DNA from: Leucobacter komagatae
GTDB lineage: Bacteria; Actinomycetota; Actinomycetes; Actinomycetales; Microbacteriaceae
DNA length: 64,000 nucleotides
Assembly: GCF_006716085.1 (NCBI RefSeq)
Contig: NZ_VFON01000001.1
Span: 496,001 to 560,000, forward strand
Direction: 5' to 3'
Shown: piece after piece, positions 32,757-41,779 of the stretch
How the letters are laid out: each line of letters starts with the position of its first letter
Numbering within the stretch: the stretch's first letter is position 1
Notes under the pieces: generated by a model
Seen by the model: the letters and a program-made list of their open reading frames with translations, nothing else
Databases searched by the model: none
What the model was told of the DNA's origin: nothing
Made by a program: the position numbers and the translations under genes

Positions 32757-32835
32757 AGCTCTTCCTCCTGCCGCGGGTTAGTGGAATCCGCGACGTGTCC
32801 ATCGTAAAGGGCCGGAGGGGTGACGTGTCGCCGTG

Positions 32836-33309
32836 TTACCTGGCCTCGGGCGGCAGATCGAGCGGCGCTGGGCCCCCGAGCTGCTCGGTGAAGCGGTCCA
32901 GGAAGTCGCGGATGGTGCGCATCTCGTCTTTCGTGAGGTCGTCGTTCGCCGCACGAACGAGGCCAGTGCCCATGTCGATGAGTCGCTGATATGCGTCTTT
33001 CCCGGCCGCCGTCAGCCTGAGATAGATCGACCGCTTGTCCTCCTGTGCGACCGCGCTCTCGATGAGGCTCGCATTGCGGAGGCGGGTGAGTGACTTCGAC
33101 AGCGTCGGCCGTGTCACCCCGAGCTCCTCGGCAACATCCCCGGGCCGCAGCTCCCTCGTGCGTGCGCCAAGCATGTAGATGATGCGGATCTCGCTGTCTT
33201 CAATGTCTAGGCCGATGCGCTCTGCAATGTGCCCGTCAATGGGGACGGCGCCCCACTGCCGGGCGACCGTCGCGAACGCGCTCAGCATCTGCCGTTCGAT
33301 GTCTCGCAT
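32836..33309 (-). CDS. MarR-family transcriptional regulator
   Basis: This 157-aa winged-helix regulator has DNA-binding helices at about 55-90 (LRPGDVAEELGVTRPTLSKSLTRLRNASLIESAVAQEDKRSI), including the wing motif DKRSI. The ligand is unknown. A GTTGCGCGCAAC palindrome lies 17 bp upstream, the expected place for an autoregulatory site. It may also influence valS, which diverges from it, and ddh downstream. Confidence 0.88.
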   Translation of the reverse strand: MRDIERQMLSAFATVARQWGAVPIDGHIAERIGLDIEDSEIRIIYMLGARTRELRPGDVAEELGVTRPTLSKSLTRLRNASLIESAVAQEDKRSIYLRLTAAGKDAYQRLIDMGTGLVRAANDDLTKDEMRTIRDFLDRFTEQLGGPAPLDLPPEAR

Positions 33310-33326
33310 GCTGGCAGTCTATATAG

Positions 33327-33338
33327 GTTGCGCGCAAC
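33327..33338. promoter_or_regulatory. GTTGCGCGCAAC palindrome, candidate MarR operator
   Basis: This perfect 12-bp palindrome starts 17 bp before the MarR gene and is about 160 bp before valS. The size and symmetry suit a MarR dimer. Confidence 0.5.
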
Positions 33339-33496
33339 TGATCTACCATCGCTTTGGCCGAAACGATAGACTTACGGGATACCCCTTCAGGCACCAGAGC
33401 CGATCTTCGATCGACTCGCTCACGCGGTGCCGTCCACATCGAACCCCGACCAGATCGCCTGTGTGCGTGTCTCGTCGAGAAAACGGAGCCCACGTA

Positions 33497-36082
33497 ATGA
33501 GCGCGATTCCTGACAAGCCGGCACTCGAGGGACTCGAATCAAAATGGGGGGCGATCTGGGAAGAGTCGGGCACGTACGCGTTTGACCGCGACGGTGCCTC
33601 ACGCGACGACGTCTACAGCATCGACACTCCCCCGCCGACGGCCTCGGGCTCGCTGCACGTCGGCCACGTGTTCTCTTACACGCACACCGACACCGTTGCG
33701 CGCTACAAGCGCATGAACGGGAAGCGCGTGTTCTACCCGATGGGCTGGGACGACAACGGCCTGCCGACCGAGCGCCGCGTGCAGAACTACTACGGTGTGC
33801 GCTGCGACCCGTCGCTGCCCTATGTCGAAGACTTCGTTCCGCCGCACGATGGCGGCGACGGCAAGAGTGTCAAGGCCGCCGACCAGCAGCCGATTTCGCG
33901 CCGCAACTTCATTGAGCTGTGCGAACAGCTGACCATCGAAGACGAGAAGCAGTTCGAGGCGCTGTGGCGCACCCTCGGCCTGTCGGTCGATTGGAAGCAG
34001 ACCTACCGCACGATCGGTGCAGAGTCGCTGCGCGCGTCGCAGCTCGCGTTCCTGCGGAACATCGAGCGCGGTGAGGCGTACCAGGCTCAGGCCCCGACGC
34101 TCTGGGACATCACCTTCCGCACGGCCGTCGCCCAGGCGGAGCTTGAAGATCGCGAGCAGCCGAGCGCCTACCACACCCTCGCCTTCCACAAGTCTGACGG
34201 CTCCGGTGACATTCTCATCGACACGACGCGCCCCGAGCTGCTCGCCGCGTGCGTCGCGCTCGTTGCGCACCCCGACGATGAGCGTTTCAAGCCGCTCTTC
34301 GGCACCACGGTTCGCACCCCGATCTTCGACGTTGAGGTGCCGATCGTTGCGCACCACCTCGCGAAGCAGGACAAGGGAACAGGCATCGCGATGATCTGCA
34401 CCTTCGGTGACGTCACCGACGTGATCTGGTGGCGCGAGCTCGACCTCCCGAACCGCGCGATCCTTGGCTTCGACGGTCGCGTTATTAGCGAAGCGCCCGA
34501 GGCGATCACGTCGGAGTCGGGGCGCGAGGCGTACGCCCAGCTCGCTGGCAAGACCGTGTTCAGCGCGAAGCAGACGATGGTCGAACTGCTCCAGGCGTCT
34601 GGTGAGCTGACAGGCGAGATCCGCAAGATCACGCACCCCGTGAAGTTCTTCGAGAAGGGTGACAAGCCGCTCGAGATCGTTTCCACCCGCCAGTGGTACA
34701 TCAAGAACGGTGCCCGCGACGAGGCCCTCCGTGAGCGGCTGCTCGCCCATGGCAAGGAGCTCGAGTGGCACCCCGACTTCATGCGGGTGCGCTACGAGAG
34801 CTGGGTCGAGGGGCTCTCGGGCGACTGGCTGATCTCGCGCCAGCGCTTCTTCGGCGTGCCGATCCCTGTTTGGTACCCGCTCGATGCCGACGGCAACCCC
34901 GTTTTCGACGAGCCCATCGTCCCGGCAGCCGACCAGCTGCCCGTTGACCCGTCAAGCGACGTCCCCGCCGGCTACACAGCCGAGCAGCGGGGCGTGGCCG
35001 GTGGCTTCCAGGGCGAGGTCGACGTCATGGATACCTGGGCGACGTCGTCGCTCACCCCGCAGCTCGCTGGCGGCTGGGAGCGCGACGAAGAGCTGTACGA
35101 CCTCGTCTACCCGTTCGATCTGCGCCCGCAGGGCCAGGACATCATTCGAACCTGGCTGTTCTCAACGCTGCTCCGCTCCGAGCTCGAGTCGGGGACGCTG
35201 CCCTGGCGTCACGCCGGCATCTCCGGCTGGATTCTCGACCCCGACCGCAAGAAGATGTCGAAGTCGAAGGGCAATGTCGTTACGCCAGCCGGCATGCTCG
35301 ATCAGCACGGCTCTGACGCGGTGCGGTACTGGGCTGCGTCGGCAAAGCTCGGCACCGACGCTTCGTTCGACCCGCAGAACCCGACACAGATCAAGATTGG
35401 CCGGCGCCTTGCGATCAAGCTTCTGAACGCGGCGAAGTTCACGCTCTCGTTCGATGCGAGCGCGGCCGGAACAGTCTCGGAGCCGCTCGACTGGTCGATG
35501 CTCGCTGGCCTCCAAGGCATGATTGCAGACGCGACGCGCGCCTTCGAGTCTTACGATCACGCCCGCGCGCTCGAGCTCACCGAGTCGTCGTTCTGGACCT
35601 TCTGCGACGACTACCTTGAGCTCGTCAAAGAGCGCGCCCACGGCGGCACCGGCCAGGCCCAGGCGTCAGCGGTCACGACCCTGCGCGCCGCGCTCTCGGT
35701 TTACGTGCGCATGCTCGCGCCGTTCCTCCCCTACGCAACCGAAGAGGTGTGGTCGTGGTTCGAAGAGGGCTCGGTGCACACCGCGTCATGGCCGACCGCG
35801 ACCGAGCTCGACGAGTTCATCGGGAGCGACGCTGATGCGGGCCTCCTCGCCCTCGTCGGCGGCGCGCTCATTGGCGTTCGCGGGGCGAAGACCGACGCGA
35901 AGGTCTCGCAGCGCACCCCGGTTACGCTCGCGGTGATCCAGGCCCCCGCGGCAGATGCGGCCCGGCTCGAGCTCGCCGCGAGTGACCTCGCTGACGTGGG
36001 TCGGATCGCTGAGCTCAGGATCGAGGCCGCCGACGTCGCCGAGGTGAACGTCGCCGAGATCACGGTCGAAGCAGCCGAGTAG
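33497..36082 (+). CDS. valS: Valine-tRNA ligase
   Basis: Charges tRNA-Val. It has 861 aa from the ATG at 33497 with GGAG 8 nt upstream; the frame stays open further upstream but without homology. The class I signature is PTASGSLHVGHVF near residue 50, then MGWDDNGLPTERR; the KMSKS loop is RKKMSKSKGNVVTP. The C-terminal coiled-coil arm of standard bacterial ValS appears short here, as in the actinobacterial form with this N-terminus. I see no T-box upstream. Confidence 0.96.
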   Translation: MSAIPDKPALEGLESKWGAIWEESGTYAFDRDGASRDDVYSIDTPPPTASGSLHVGHVFSYTHTDTVARYKRMNGKRVFYPMGWDDNGLPTERRVQNYYGVRCDPSLPYVEDFVPPHDGGDGKSVKAADQQPISRRNFIELCEQLTIEDEKQFEALWRTLGLSVDWKQTYRTIGAESLRASQLAFLRNIERGEAYQAQAPTLWDITFRTAVAQAELEDREQPSAYHTLAFHKSDGSGDILIDTTRPELLAACVALVAHPDDERFKPLFGTTVRTPIFDVEVPIVAHHLAKQDKGTGIAMICTFGDVTDVIWWRELDLPNRAILGFDGRVISEAPEAITSESGREAYAQLAGKTVFSAKQTMVELLQASGELTGEIRKITHPVKFFEKGDKPLEIVSTRQWYIKNGARDEALRERLLAHGKELEWHPDFMRVRYESWVEGLSGDWLISRQRFFGVPIPVWYPLDADGNPVFDEPIVPAADQLPVDPSSDVPAGYTAEQRGVAGGFQGEVDVMDTWATSSLTPQLAGGWERDEELYDLVYPFDLRPQGQDIIRTWLFSTLLRSELESGTLPWRHAGISGWILDPDRKKMSKSKGNVVTPAGMLDQHGSDAVRYWAASAKLGTDASFDPQNPTQIKIGRRLAIKLLNAAKFTLSFDASAAGTVSEPLDWSMLAGLQGMIADATRAFESYDHARALELTESSFWTFCDDYLELVKERAHGGTGQAQASAVTTLRAALSVYVRMLAPFLPYATEEVWSWFEEGSVHTASWPTATELDEFIGSDADAGLLALVGGALIGVRGAKTDAKVSQRTPVTLAVIQAPAADAARLELAASDLADVGRIAELRIEAADVAEVNVAEITVEAAE

Positions 36083-36116
36083 CCTCGGCACACTGGAACA
36101 AGGAAAGCAGGATCGC

Positions 36117-36446
36117 ATGCAGCTCGGGTCACGTTGGCAAGCGGGTCAGCCGCCTCATCATGGCGTACCCGAGCTGCTGCACGCCGCTATCTCTGCGGCA
36201 GAGTCCGGGGTGTTCGGCGGGAACGAACCCGCCGGCTCCTGGACCCTCACCTGGCTTGAGGGGCGACCGCGCGTCGAGCTCGTCGACGGAGCCGGTGTGC
36301 TCCGAGCTGACATCGGCGTTGACGCCGCGGGGCGCGTCACTGAGCGTGCGATCGGCGGCACTGCGCCGGACGGGGCAGGCGCAGGTCACGCAAACGGCGC
36401 AGATGCGAACGACGCAGACGCAGACGACGACGATTGGTTGAGCTGA
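36117..36446 (+). CDS. Small acidic hypothetical protein downstream of valS
   Basis: This 109-aa protein of unknown function has a compact first 80 residues (SGVFGGNEPAGSWTLTWLEGRPRVELVDGAG) followed by a very acidic low-complexity tail of Ala, Asn and Asp ending DDDDWLS. It starts 35 nt after valS and its stop is 1 nt before the next gene, so it belongs to the valS transcript. No signal peptide is visible. Confidence 0.7.
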   Translation: MQLGSRWQAGQPPHHGVPELLHAAISAAESGVFGGNEPAGSWTLTWLEGRPRVELVDGAGVLRADIGVDAAGRVTERAIGGTAPDGAGAGHANGADANDADADDDDWLS

Positions 36447-36447
36447 C

Positions 36448-36939
36448 ATGACGACGATCACTCGCGCCGCGACTGGCGCACTCACGCTCGCGCTTGCTGC
36501 GGGCCTCCTCGCCGGCTGCGCTCCGGAGCCCGGCACCGTGGCTCCCGACGGGCGTGACCTCACCGAGAAGGTCGAGCCCGAGGGCGGGAGTTGGCCCGAG
36601 GCGAACCCCGATGAGGCCTATGAGAAGTCTCAGGAGCTCCCAGAGGGGTTCCCGGCGGCATTCGTCGTCCCTGAGGGGGCAACGGTTGACGACGCGGGAA
36701 GCCGCGACGGCGGAACGTGGTACCTCGTGCTGCGCGCTGATGGATCCGAGGCCGCTGACGCGCTCTGGGACGCCGTCGTCACTGGCTCCGCGTTTACTGT
36801 CTCAGACGAGGTCGAGACCGGTGATGGCGGTCGCGCAGCGACGCTGACGTCCGCGGAACTTGCGGTGTCGGCTGTGACGATGCCGGGCGAGGGCGACGCC
36901 GTACTCTTGAGCTACGACATCACCCAGGGCGTCGGCTGA
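36448..36939 (+). CDS. Putative lipoprotein
   Basis: This 163-aa protein has a lipoprotein signal: after a short Arg-containing start and the hydrophobic LTLALAAGLLAGC, the acylated Cys is residue 24. The mature part is acidic, rich in Glu, Pro and Gly, with no family I recognise. It starts 1 nt after the small acidic gene and is probably co-translated with it. Confidence 0.78.
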   Translation: MTTITRAATGALTLALAAGLLAGCAPEPGTVAPDGRDLTEKVEPEGGSWPEANPDEAYEKSQELPEGFPAAFVVPEGATVDDAGSRDGGTWYLVLRADGSEAADALWDAVVTGSAFTVSDEVETGDGGRAATLTSAELAVSAVTMPGEGDAVLLSYDITQGVG

Positions 36940-36955
36940 CCTCCAGCGCCGCCTG

Positions 36956-38227
36956 TTAGGCGCTTTCGCGCCCGCTCTGCGACGTCACCATGAGTGGCGG
37001 CGCCTCTTCGAGCACGGCCTCGCGCGTCACGACGACCTTCGTGATGTCGTCGTTCGAGGGCACGTCAAACATTGCGGGCCCAAGAACCGTTTCGAGGATT
37101 GAGCGAAGCCCTCGGGCCCCAGTCTTTCGCGCAACGGCAAGGTTCGCGATCTCCGCGAGTGCTGCGTCTTCAAACTCGAGTTCAACGTCGTCGAGCTCGA
37201 ACATGCGCTGGAACTGTTTGACGAGCGCGTTCTTCGGCTCGGTCAGGATACGCTGGAGCGCGTCGGTGTCGAGCGGGTCCACGGTTGCGATCACGGGAAG
37301 TCGACCGATGAACTCGGGGATGAGGCCGAAGCGGTGGAGATCCTCGGGTTGCACCTCGGCGAACAGCTCCGACTCGTTGCGGTTGCTGCCCATCGGGGAA
37401 CCGAACCCGATGCCGCCCTTGCCGAGCCGCTGAGCGATGATCTCTTCGAGCCCGGAGAACGCGCCGGCGACGATGAACAGCACGTTCGTCGTGTCGAGCT
37501 GAATGAACTCCTGATTCGGGTGCTTGCGCCCGCCCTGCGGCGGGATCGAGGCGACGGTGCCCTCCAGGATTTTGAGCAGCGCCTGCTGCACGCCCTCCCC
37601 CGACACGTCACGCGTGATCGACGGGTTCTCCGCTTTGCGGGTGATCTTGTCGATCTCGTCGATGTAGATGATGCCGGTCTCGGCTCGCTGGACGTCGAAG
37701 TCGGCTGCCTGCAGCAGCTTCAGGAGGATGTTCTCGACGTCCTCGCCGACGTAACCGGCTTCCGTGAGCGCCGTCGCATCGGCGACGGCGAAGGGAACTC
37801 CGAGCTGGCGGGCGAGGGACTGCGCGAGGTAGGTCTTGCCGCAGCCGGTTGGGCCGATCATCATGATGTTCGACTTTGCGATCTCGACCTGCTCGGTCGC
37901 GAACTCGGCGCTCGTGATGGCGCTCGCAGCCCGCACGCGCTTGTAGTGGTTGTACACGGCGACCGCGAGCGACTGCTTGGCCCGGTCTTGCCCGATCACG
38001 TACTGGTCGAGGAAGCCTGCAATCTCGCGGGGCTTATGCAGCGTAAAGTCGCTCGGCTCGGCCGGCTGATGCTCAGAGAGCCGCTCCTCGATGATCTCGT
38101 TGCAGAGCGCGACGCACTCATCACAAATGTAGATCTGCGGGCCAGCGATGAGCTGGGCGACCTGCTTTTGAGACTTTCCGCAGAACGAACACTTCAGTAC
38201 CTCGCTGCTTTCGCCTATACGCGCCAT
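36956..38227 (-). CDS. clpX: ATP-dependent Clp protease ATP-binding subunit ClpX
   Basis: AAA+ unfoldase that feeds substrates to ClpP. It has 423 aa from the ATG at 38227 with AAGGAGGG upstream. The N-terminal zinc domain is [10 protein letters not shown]...CDEC (four Cys), Walker A GPTGCGKT, Walker [11 protein letters not shown]; the IGFG ClpP-docking loop is in KGGIGFGSP. It is downstream of clpP2 but separated by a perfect terminator-like hairpin, so it may have partly separate expression. Confidence 0.97.
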   Translation of the reverse strand: MARIGESSEVLKCSFCGKSQKQVAQLIAGPQIYICDECVALCNEIIEERLSEHQPAEPSDFTLHKPREIAGFLDQYVIGQDRAKQSLAVAVYNHYKRVRAASAITSAEFATEQVEIAKSNIMMIGPTGCGKTYLAQSLARQLGVPFAVADATALTEAGYVGEDVENILLKLLQAADFDVQRAETGIIYIDEIDKITRKAENPSITRDVSGEGVQQALLKILEGTVASIPPQGGRKHPNQEFIQLDTTNVLFIVAGAFSGLEEIIAQRLGKGGIGFGSPMGSNRNESELFAEVQPEDLHRFGLIPEFIGRLPVIATVDPLDTDALQRILTEPKNALVKQFQRMFELDDVELEFEDAALAEIANLAVARKTGARGLRSILETVLGPAMFDVPSNDDITKVVVTREAVLEEAPPLMVTSQSGRESA

Positions 38228-38287
38228 GTCCGAACCCTCCTTGCGTCGCATGTATGCTTCGAGCCTAGTAGCGACCTCCGACAAAGA

Positions 38288-38325
38288 CTGACGGCGCGCC
38301 GCCGGAAATGGCCGCGCGCCGTCAG
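38288..38325 (-). terminator. Terminator between clpP2 and clpX
   Basis: CTGACGGCGCGC and GCGCGCCGTCAG are exact 12-bp arms around 14 nt that themselves partly pair. It lies 32 nt after clpP2. It probably ends most clpP1P2 transcripts. Confidence 0.65.
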
Positions 38326-38356
38326 CTTGTGATCACACCGTTATCGAGCGTTTCCG

Positions 38357-39028
38357 CTACTGAGTAATGACGGGCTGCGGATTCTTCCGGCTCGTCAGCA
38401 CCTGATCGACGAGACCGTACTCGAACGCCTCCTGCGCGCTCAGGATCTTGTCGCGATCGATGTCGTTGTGTACCTCTTCGATCGAGCGCTTCGAGTGCTT
38501 CGAGAGCGTCTCTTCGAGCCACTCGCGCATGCGCTGGATCTCACGCGCCTGGATCTCGATGTCCGAAGCCTGGCCGTGTCCGCCCTGGCCGCTCGACGGC
38601 TGGTGGATGAGCACGCGCGCGTTCGGCAGCGCGAGGCGCTTGCCCGGGGTGCCGCCTGCGAGCAGCACGGCTGCCGCCGACGCTGCCTGGCCGAGGCACA
38701 CCGTCTGGATGTGCGGGCGAACGTACTGCATGGTGTCGTAAATCGCGGTCATCGCGGTGAACGAGCCACCGGGCGAGTTGATGTACATCGTAATGTCGCG
38801 CTCCGGGTCCTGGCTTTCCAGGACGAGCAGCTGCGCCATCACGTCATCGGCCGAAGCGTCGTCAACCTGAACGCCAAGGAAGATGATGCGGTCTTCGAAC
38901 AGCTTCGCGTAGGGATCCTGACGCTTGAACCCGTAGGCGGTGCGCTCTTCGAACGTCGGGAGAACGTAACGCGAGTCGGGCATCATGCGATCTGCTGAGC
39001 CGCCCTGCGGCATGTAGAGATTCGTCAT
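38357..39028 (-). CDS. clpP2: ClpP protease subunit 2
   Basis: Serine protease subunit of the Clp complex, 223 aa. The catalytic triad is visible: Ser in [14 protein letters not shown], His in [11 protein letters not shown], Asp in IDRDKI. Actinobacterial ClpP1 and ClpP2 form a mixed two-ring particle, consistent with the adjacent paralogue 21 nt upstream. Confidence 0.95.
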   Translation of the reverse strand: MTNLYMPQGGSADRMMPDSRYVLPTFEERTAYGFKRQDPYAKLFEDRIIFLGVQVDDASADDVMAQLLVLESQDPERDITMYINSPGGSFTAMTAIYDTMQYVRPHIQTVCLGQAASAAAVLLAGGTPGKRLALPNARVLIHQPSSGQGGHGQASDIEIQAREIQRMREWLEETLSKHSKRSIEEVHNDIDRDKILSAQEAFEYGLVDQVLTSRKNPQPVITQ

Positions 39029-39049
39029 TGTTTCGTGTCTTCCTATCGA

Positions 39050-39634
39050 CTACTTGCTCGTGCCGCCGCCGCCGACAACCTCGGTAGCGGTGTCCCTGAT
39101 GAAATCGACGAAGCCGTACTCGAGCGCTTCCTCTGCTGTGAACCAGCGGTCGCGATCCCCGTCTTCGTTGATCTGCTCGACGGTCTTGCCCGTCTGCTTC
39201 GCGGTGATCTCCGCGAGGCGGTTCTTCATCGAGACGATGAGCTGCGCCTGCGTCTGAATGTCACTCGCGGTGCCGCCGAATCCGCCGTGCGGCTGGTGCA
39301 GCAGCACGCGTGCGTTCGGGGTGATGTACCGCTTGCCCTTGGTGCCGGCGGTGAGCAGGAACTGGCCCATGGAGGCCGCCATGCCGATACCGACGGTGAC
39401 GATGTCGTTCGGCACGAAGCTCATCGTGTCGTAGATTGCCATGCCTGCGGTGATCGACCCACCAGGCGAGTTGATGTAGAGGTAGATATCCGCCTCCGGA
39501 TCCTCCGCCGCGAGGAGCAGGATCTTTGCGCAGATCTCATTTGCGTTGTCGTCGCGCACCTCGGAACCGAGCCAGATGATTCGGTCTTTCAGCAGGCGGT
39601 CGAACACGCTATTCACGGGCGACTGTTCAGCCAT
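39050..39634 (-). CDS. clpP1: ClpP protease subunit 1
   Basis: First ClpP paralogue, 194 aa from the ATG at 39634 with GGAGCG upstream; the longer open frame to 40066 is only a shadow of the trigger factor gene. Catalytic Ser is in [11 protein letters not shown], His in [11 protein letters not shown], Asp in DGDRDRWF. A candidate ClgR box lies 68 bp before the start. Confidence 0.95.
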   Translation of the reverse strand: MAEQSPVNSVFDRLLKDRIIWLGSEVRDDNANEICAKILLLAAEDPEADIYLYINSPGGSITAGMAIYDTMSFVPNDIVTVGIGMAASMGQFLLTAGTKGKRYITPNARVLLHQPHGGFGGTASDIQTQAQLIVSMKNRLAEITAKQTGKTVEQINEDGDRDRWFTAEEALEYGFVDFIRDTATEVVGGGGTSK

Positions 39635-39701
39635 TCGGCGCTCCATTCGTAAGTTGCTTGATTCGAGAGTATCGACTGCGAAACGCGTTCGCTCGCGTGT
39701 T

Positions 39702-39712
39702 CGCCGTGGGCG
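39702..39712 (-). promoter_or_regulatory. Candidate ClgR box upstream of clpP1P2
   Basis: On the minus strand, ACGCCCACGGCGAAC matches the ClgR consensus CGCY-NAN-RGCG exactly in its core, with AAC matching the 3' WWS. ClgR is the known activator of clpP1P2 in Actinobacteria. clgR itself is not in the window. Confidence 0.55.
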
Positions 39713-39740
39713 TTGCCCCAGGTGGCTATGTTCGCTGGAA

Positions 39741-39779
39741 ACGAAGAATCCCCGGCCGAAGTGGCCGGGGATTCTTCGT
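39741..39779 (-). terminator. Terminator after trigger factor gene
   Basis: A perfect 17-bp stem, ACGAAGAATCCCCGGCC with GGCCGGGGATTCTTCGT, around a 5-nt loop, starts 16 nt after the tig stop. It separates tig from clpP1P2. Confidence 0.85.
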
Positions 39780-39794
39780 TGACTGCGCGAGGAG

Positions 39795-41339
39795 TTACTT
39801 CTCCTCGGCGGCTGCCTTCTTTGCGGCGCGAGTCGCGGCTGCCTTCTTTGCCGCGGCCGAGCGAGCTGCCTTCTTGGCCTCCTCGTCGGCGTCAGCTGCA
39901 GGAGCGTCTTCCTTGGCCGCGGCCTTCTTGGCCGGAGCCTTCTTGGCGGGCTTCTCAGCGTCGTCGGCCTTTGCCGCTGCCTTCTTCGCGGGAGCCTTCT
40001 TGGCGGGCTTCTCTGCAGCAGCCTCGGGCGCCTCAGCGCCTTCCTCTGCCTCGTCCTCGGTGTCAACCGCGACGAATGCGCCGAGATCGACTGCCTTGCC
40101 GGCCTTGTCGGTGACGGTCGCCTTGCCGAGCGCGACAGCGAGGGCCTTGTTGCGGGTGACCTCAGCGAGGATCACCTGAAGCTGGTTGCCCTGGCTGATT
40201 GCCTGGAGGAACTGCGTCGGCTCCATGCCGTACTGCTGCGCCGACTGGTAGATGTAGTCGGAGAGCTCGTTCTGCGTCGGAGTGACGTCCTCGCGCTCGG
40301 CGATAGCGTCGAGCAGCAGCTCCATCTGGATCTGCTTCTCGCTTGCAACGCGAACCTCTGCGCGGTGCTCGTCGTCTTCGAGACGGCCCTCGCCCTCGAG
40401 GTGACGGTGCACCTCTTCCTCAACGAGCTCCTCGGAGATCGGGATCCCGGCCTGCTCGATGAGCGTCTCGGTGAAGATGTCGCGAGCCTGGCGACCCTGC
40501 GCGAAGACCGATGCCTGCGACACCTGATCCTTGAGGCTCTCGCGGAGCTCGGCGATGGTGTCGAACTCGCTGGCGAGCTGCGCGAACTCGTCGTCGGCCT
40601 CGGGGAGCTCGCGCTCCTTCACAGCGGTGAGCGTGAGCTCGACCTCTGCGTCCTGGCCCTCGTACTCGCCGCCGAGCAGCTGCGAGGTGAAGTTCGTGGT
40701 CTCACCTGCGGTGAGGGTCTCGACAGCCTCGTCGGTGCCCGCGAGGAGGTTGCCTGCGCCGACCTCGTACGAGACACCGCTCGCCTGGTCAACTTCCTTG
40801 CCGTCAACCTTCGCGGTGAGGTCGAGCTCAACGAAGTCACCGGTCTTGGCGGGACGGTCGACGGTCACGAGGGTGCCGAAGCGCTCGCGGAGGCTCGTGA
40901 GCTCAGTCTCGACAGCTGCCTCATCGATTTCTGCCTCGTCGACGGTGATCGCGAGACCGTTGTAGTCGGGAAGGGTGAACTCGGGGCGCACCTCAACCTC
41001 GAAGAGCAGAACGAGCTCGCTCGAAGCGTCTGCAGCCTCGGGCATCTTCTCGATGTCGGCGGTCGGGCGTCCCATCGGGCGAACCTCGGCCTCGGCAACA
41101 GCTGCCTGGTAGAAGTCGTCGAGTGAGTGGTTGACAGCCTCGGAAATGACCGAGTCGCGGCCGAAGCGCTGATCGATGATCTGCGCGGGGGCCTTGCCCT
41201 TGCGGAAGCCGGGGATCGAGACCTGCTCGGCGATCGACTTGTACGCGTTCTTCAGGTAGGGCGCGAGCTCATCCTGCGTGACGGTAACGGTCAGCTTCGT
41301 GCGGGTCGGTGTGAGCTTCTCAGCTTTCGTCTTCGGCAA
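39795..41339 (-). CDS. tig: Trigger factor with long Lys/Ala-rich C-terminal tail
   Basis: Ribosome-bound chaperone and peptidyl-prolyl isomerase. It has 514 aa. The ribosome-binding domain contains [10 protein letters not shown] near residue 43, the FKBP-type isomerase domain lies about 150-240, and the helical C-terminal arms about 250-430. The last 85 residues are a repeat of [11 protein letters not shown] blocks alternating with acidic stretches, not part of the core fold. Similar tails occur in other high-GC Actinobacteria and on UvrA in this window. Confidence 0.96.
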   Translation of the reverse strand: MPKTKAEKLTPTRTKLTVTVTQDELAPYLKNAYKSIAEQVSIPGFRKGKAPAQIIDQRFGRDSVISEAVNHSLDDFYQAAVAEAEVRPMGRPTADIEKMPEAADASSELVLLFEVEVRPEFTLPDYNGLAITVDEAEIDEAAVETELTSLRERFGTLVTVDRPAKTGDFVELDLTAKVDGKEVDQASGVSYEVGAGNLLAGTDEAVETLTAGETTNFTSQLLGGEYEGQDAEVELTLTAVKERELPEADDEFAQLASEFDTIAELRESLKDQVSQASVFAQGRQARDIFTETLIEQAGIPISEELVEEEVHRHLEGEGRLEDDEHRAEVRVASEKQIQMELLLDAIAEREDVTPTQNELSDYIYQSAQQYGMEPTQFLQAISQGNQLQVILAEVTRNKALAVALGKATVTDKAGKAVDLGAFVAVDTEDEAEEGAEAPEAAAEKPAKKAPAKKAAAKADDAEKPAKKAPAKKAAAKEDAPAADADEEAKKAARSAAAKKAAATRAAKKAAAEEK

Positions 41340-41399
41340 TTTGGCCTCTCATCGTCGGATCATGCTGCAATCAGCCTGCGTCGGGCCATTGGACCCTTG

Positions 41400-41474
41400 T
41401 CGGGGCGACAGGATTCGAACCTGCGACCTCCCGCTCCCAAAGCGGGCGCTCTAGCCAAGCTGAGCTACGCCCCG
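41400..41474 (-). tRNA. tRNA-Pro(TGG)
   Basis: This 75-nt cloverleaf has acceptor CGGGGCG/CGCCCCG, D arm GCTC...GAGC, anticodon stem CCCGC/GCGGG around TTTGGGA (anticodon TGG), and T arm GCAGG-TTCGAAT-CCTGT. No CCA is encoded. A TAGGAT -10-like hexamer lies 44 nt upstream (41518-41523). Confidence 0.95.
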
Positions 41475-41771
41475 AGACTGTCGTCTCGAGCTGCGCACGA
41501 TGCGCGCAACCTGACCAATCCTAGTCCAAACCGAAGCGAATCAGCACACCGGGCACCGCATGCGCGGCAAATGCCCGTGATTTCGGTGCAAACACGCGGC
41601 TGGCCGACACTTCCGGGAGTGTCACTTTGGCGCTCTCGGTGCGTAGAACTGTGATCCTCACAGGATCTGCAGCTGTAGGGCGCTCCCGACCTACTGAACG
41701 CCGATTGCATTGGTTGTGTCTGGCAGCGGGCCGCGCCCTTGCAGCGGGAGTGACTGGCAGCGGGCCGCGCC
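41475..41771. other. Non-coding stretch between tRNA-Pro and the insertion sequence
   Basis: No gene is supported. It holds the tRNA-Pro promoter region, small hairpins GACACT-tccggg-AGTGTC (41606-41623) and GATCCT-cac-AGGATC (41653-41667), and two copies of CTGGCAGCGGGCCGCGCCC at 41720-41738 and 41754-41772. The second copy runs into the target duplication of the insertion sequence. Confidence 0.6.
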
Positions 41772-41779
41772 CCCTGCAG

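Noticed and set aside
33340..33496. T-box before valS
   Set aside because: No TGGNACCGCG core and no specifier stem. The region before thrS was checked with the same result.
39635..40066. N-terminal extension of clpP1
   Set aside because: It is the Arg/Pro-rich shadow of the trigger factor tail and crosses a 17-bp terminator. The ClpP family start is at 39634.
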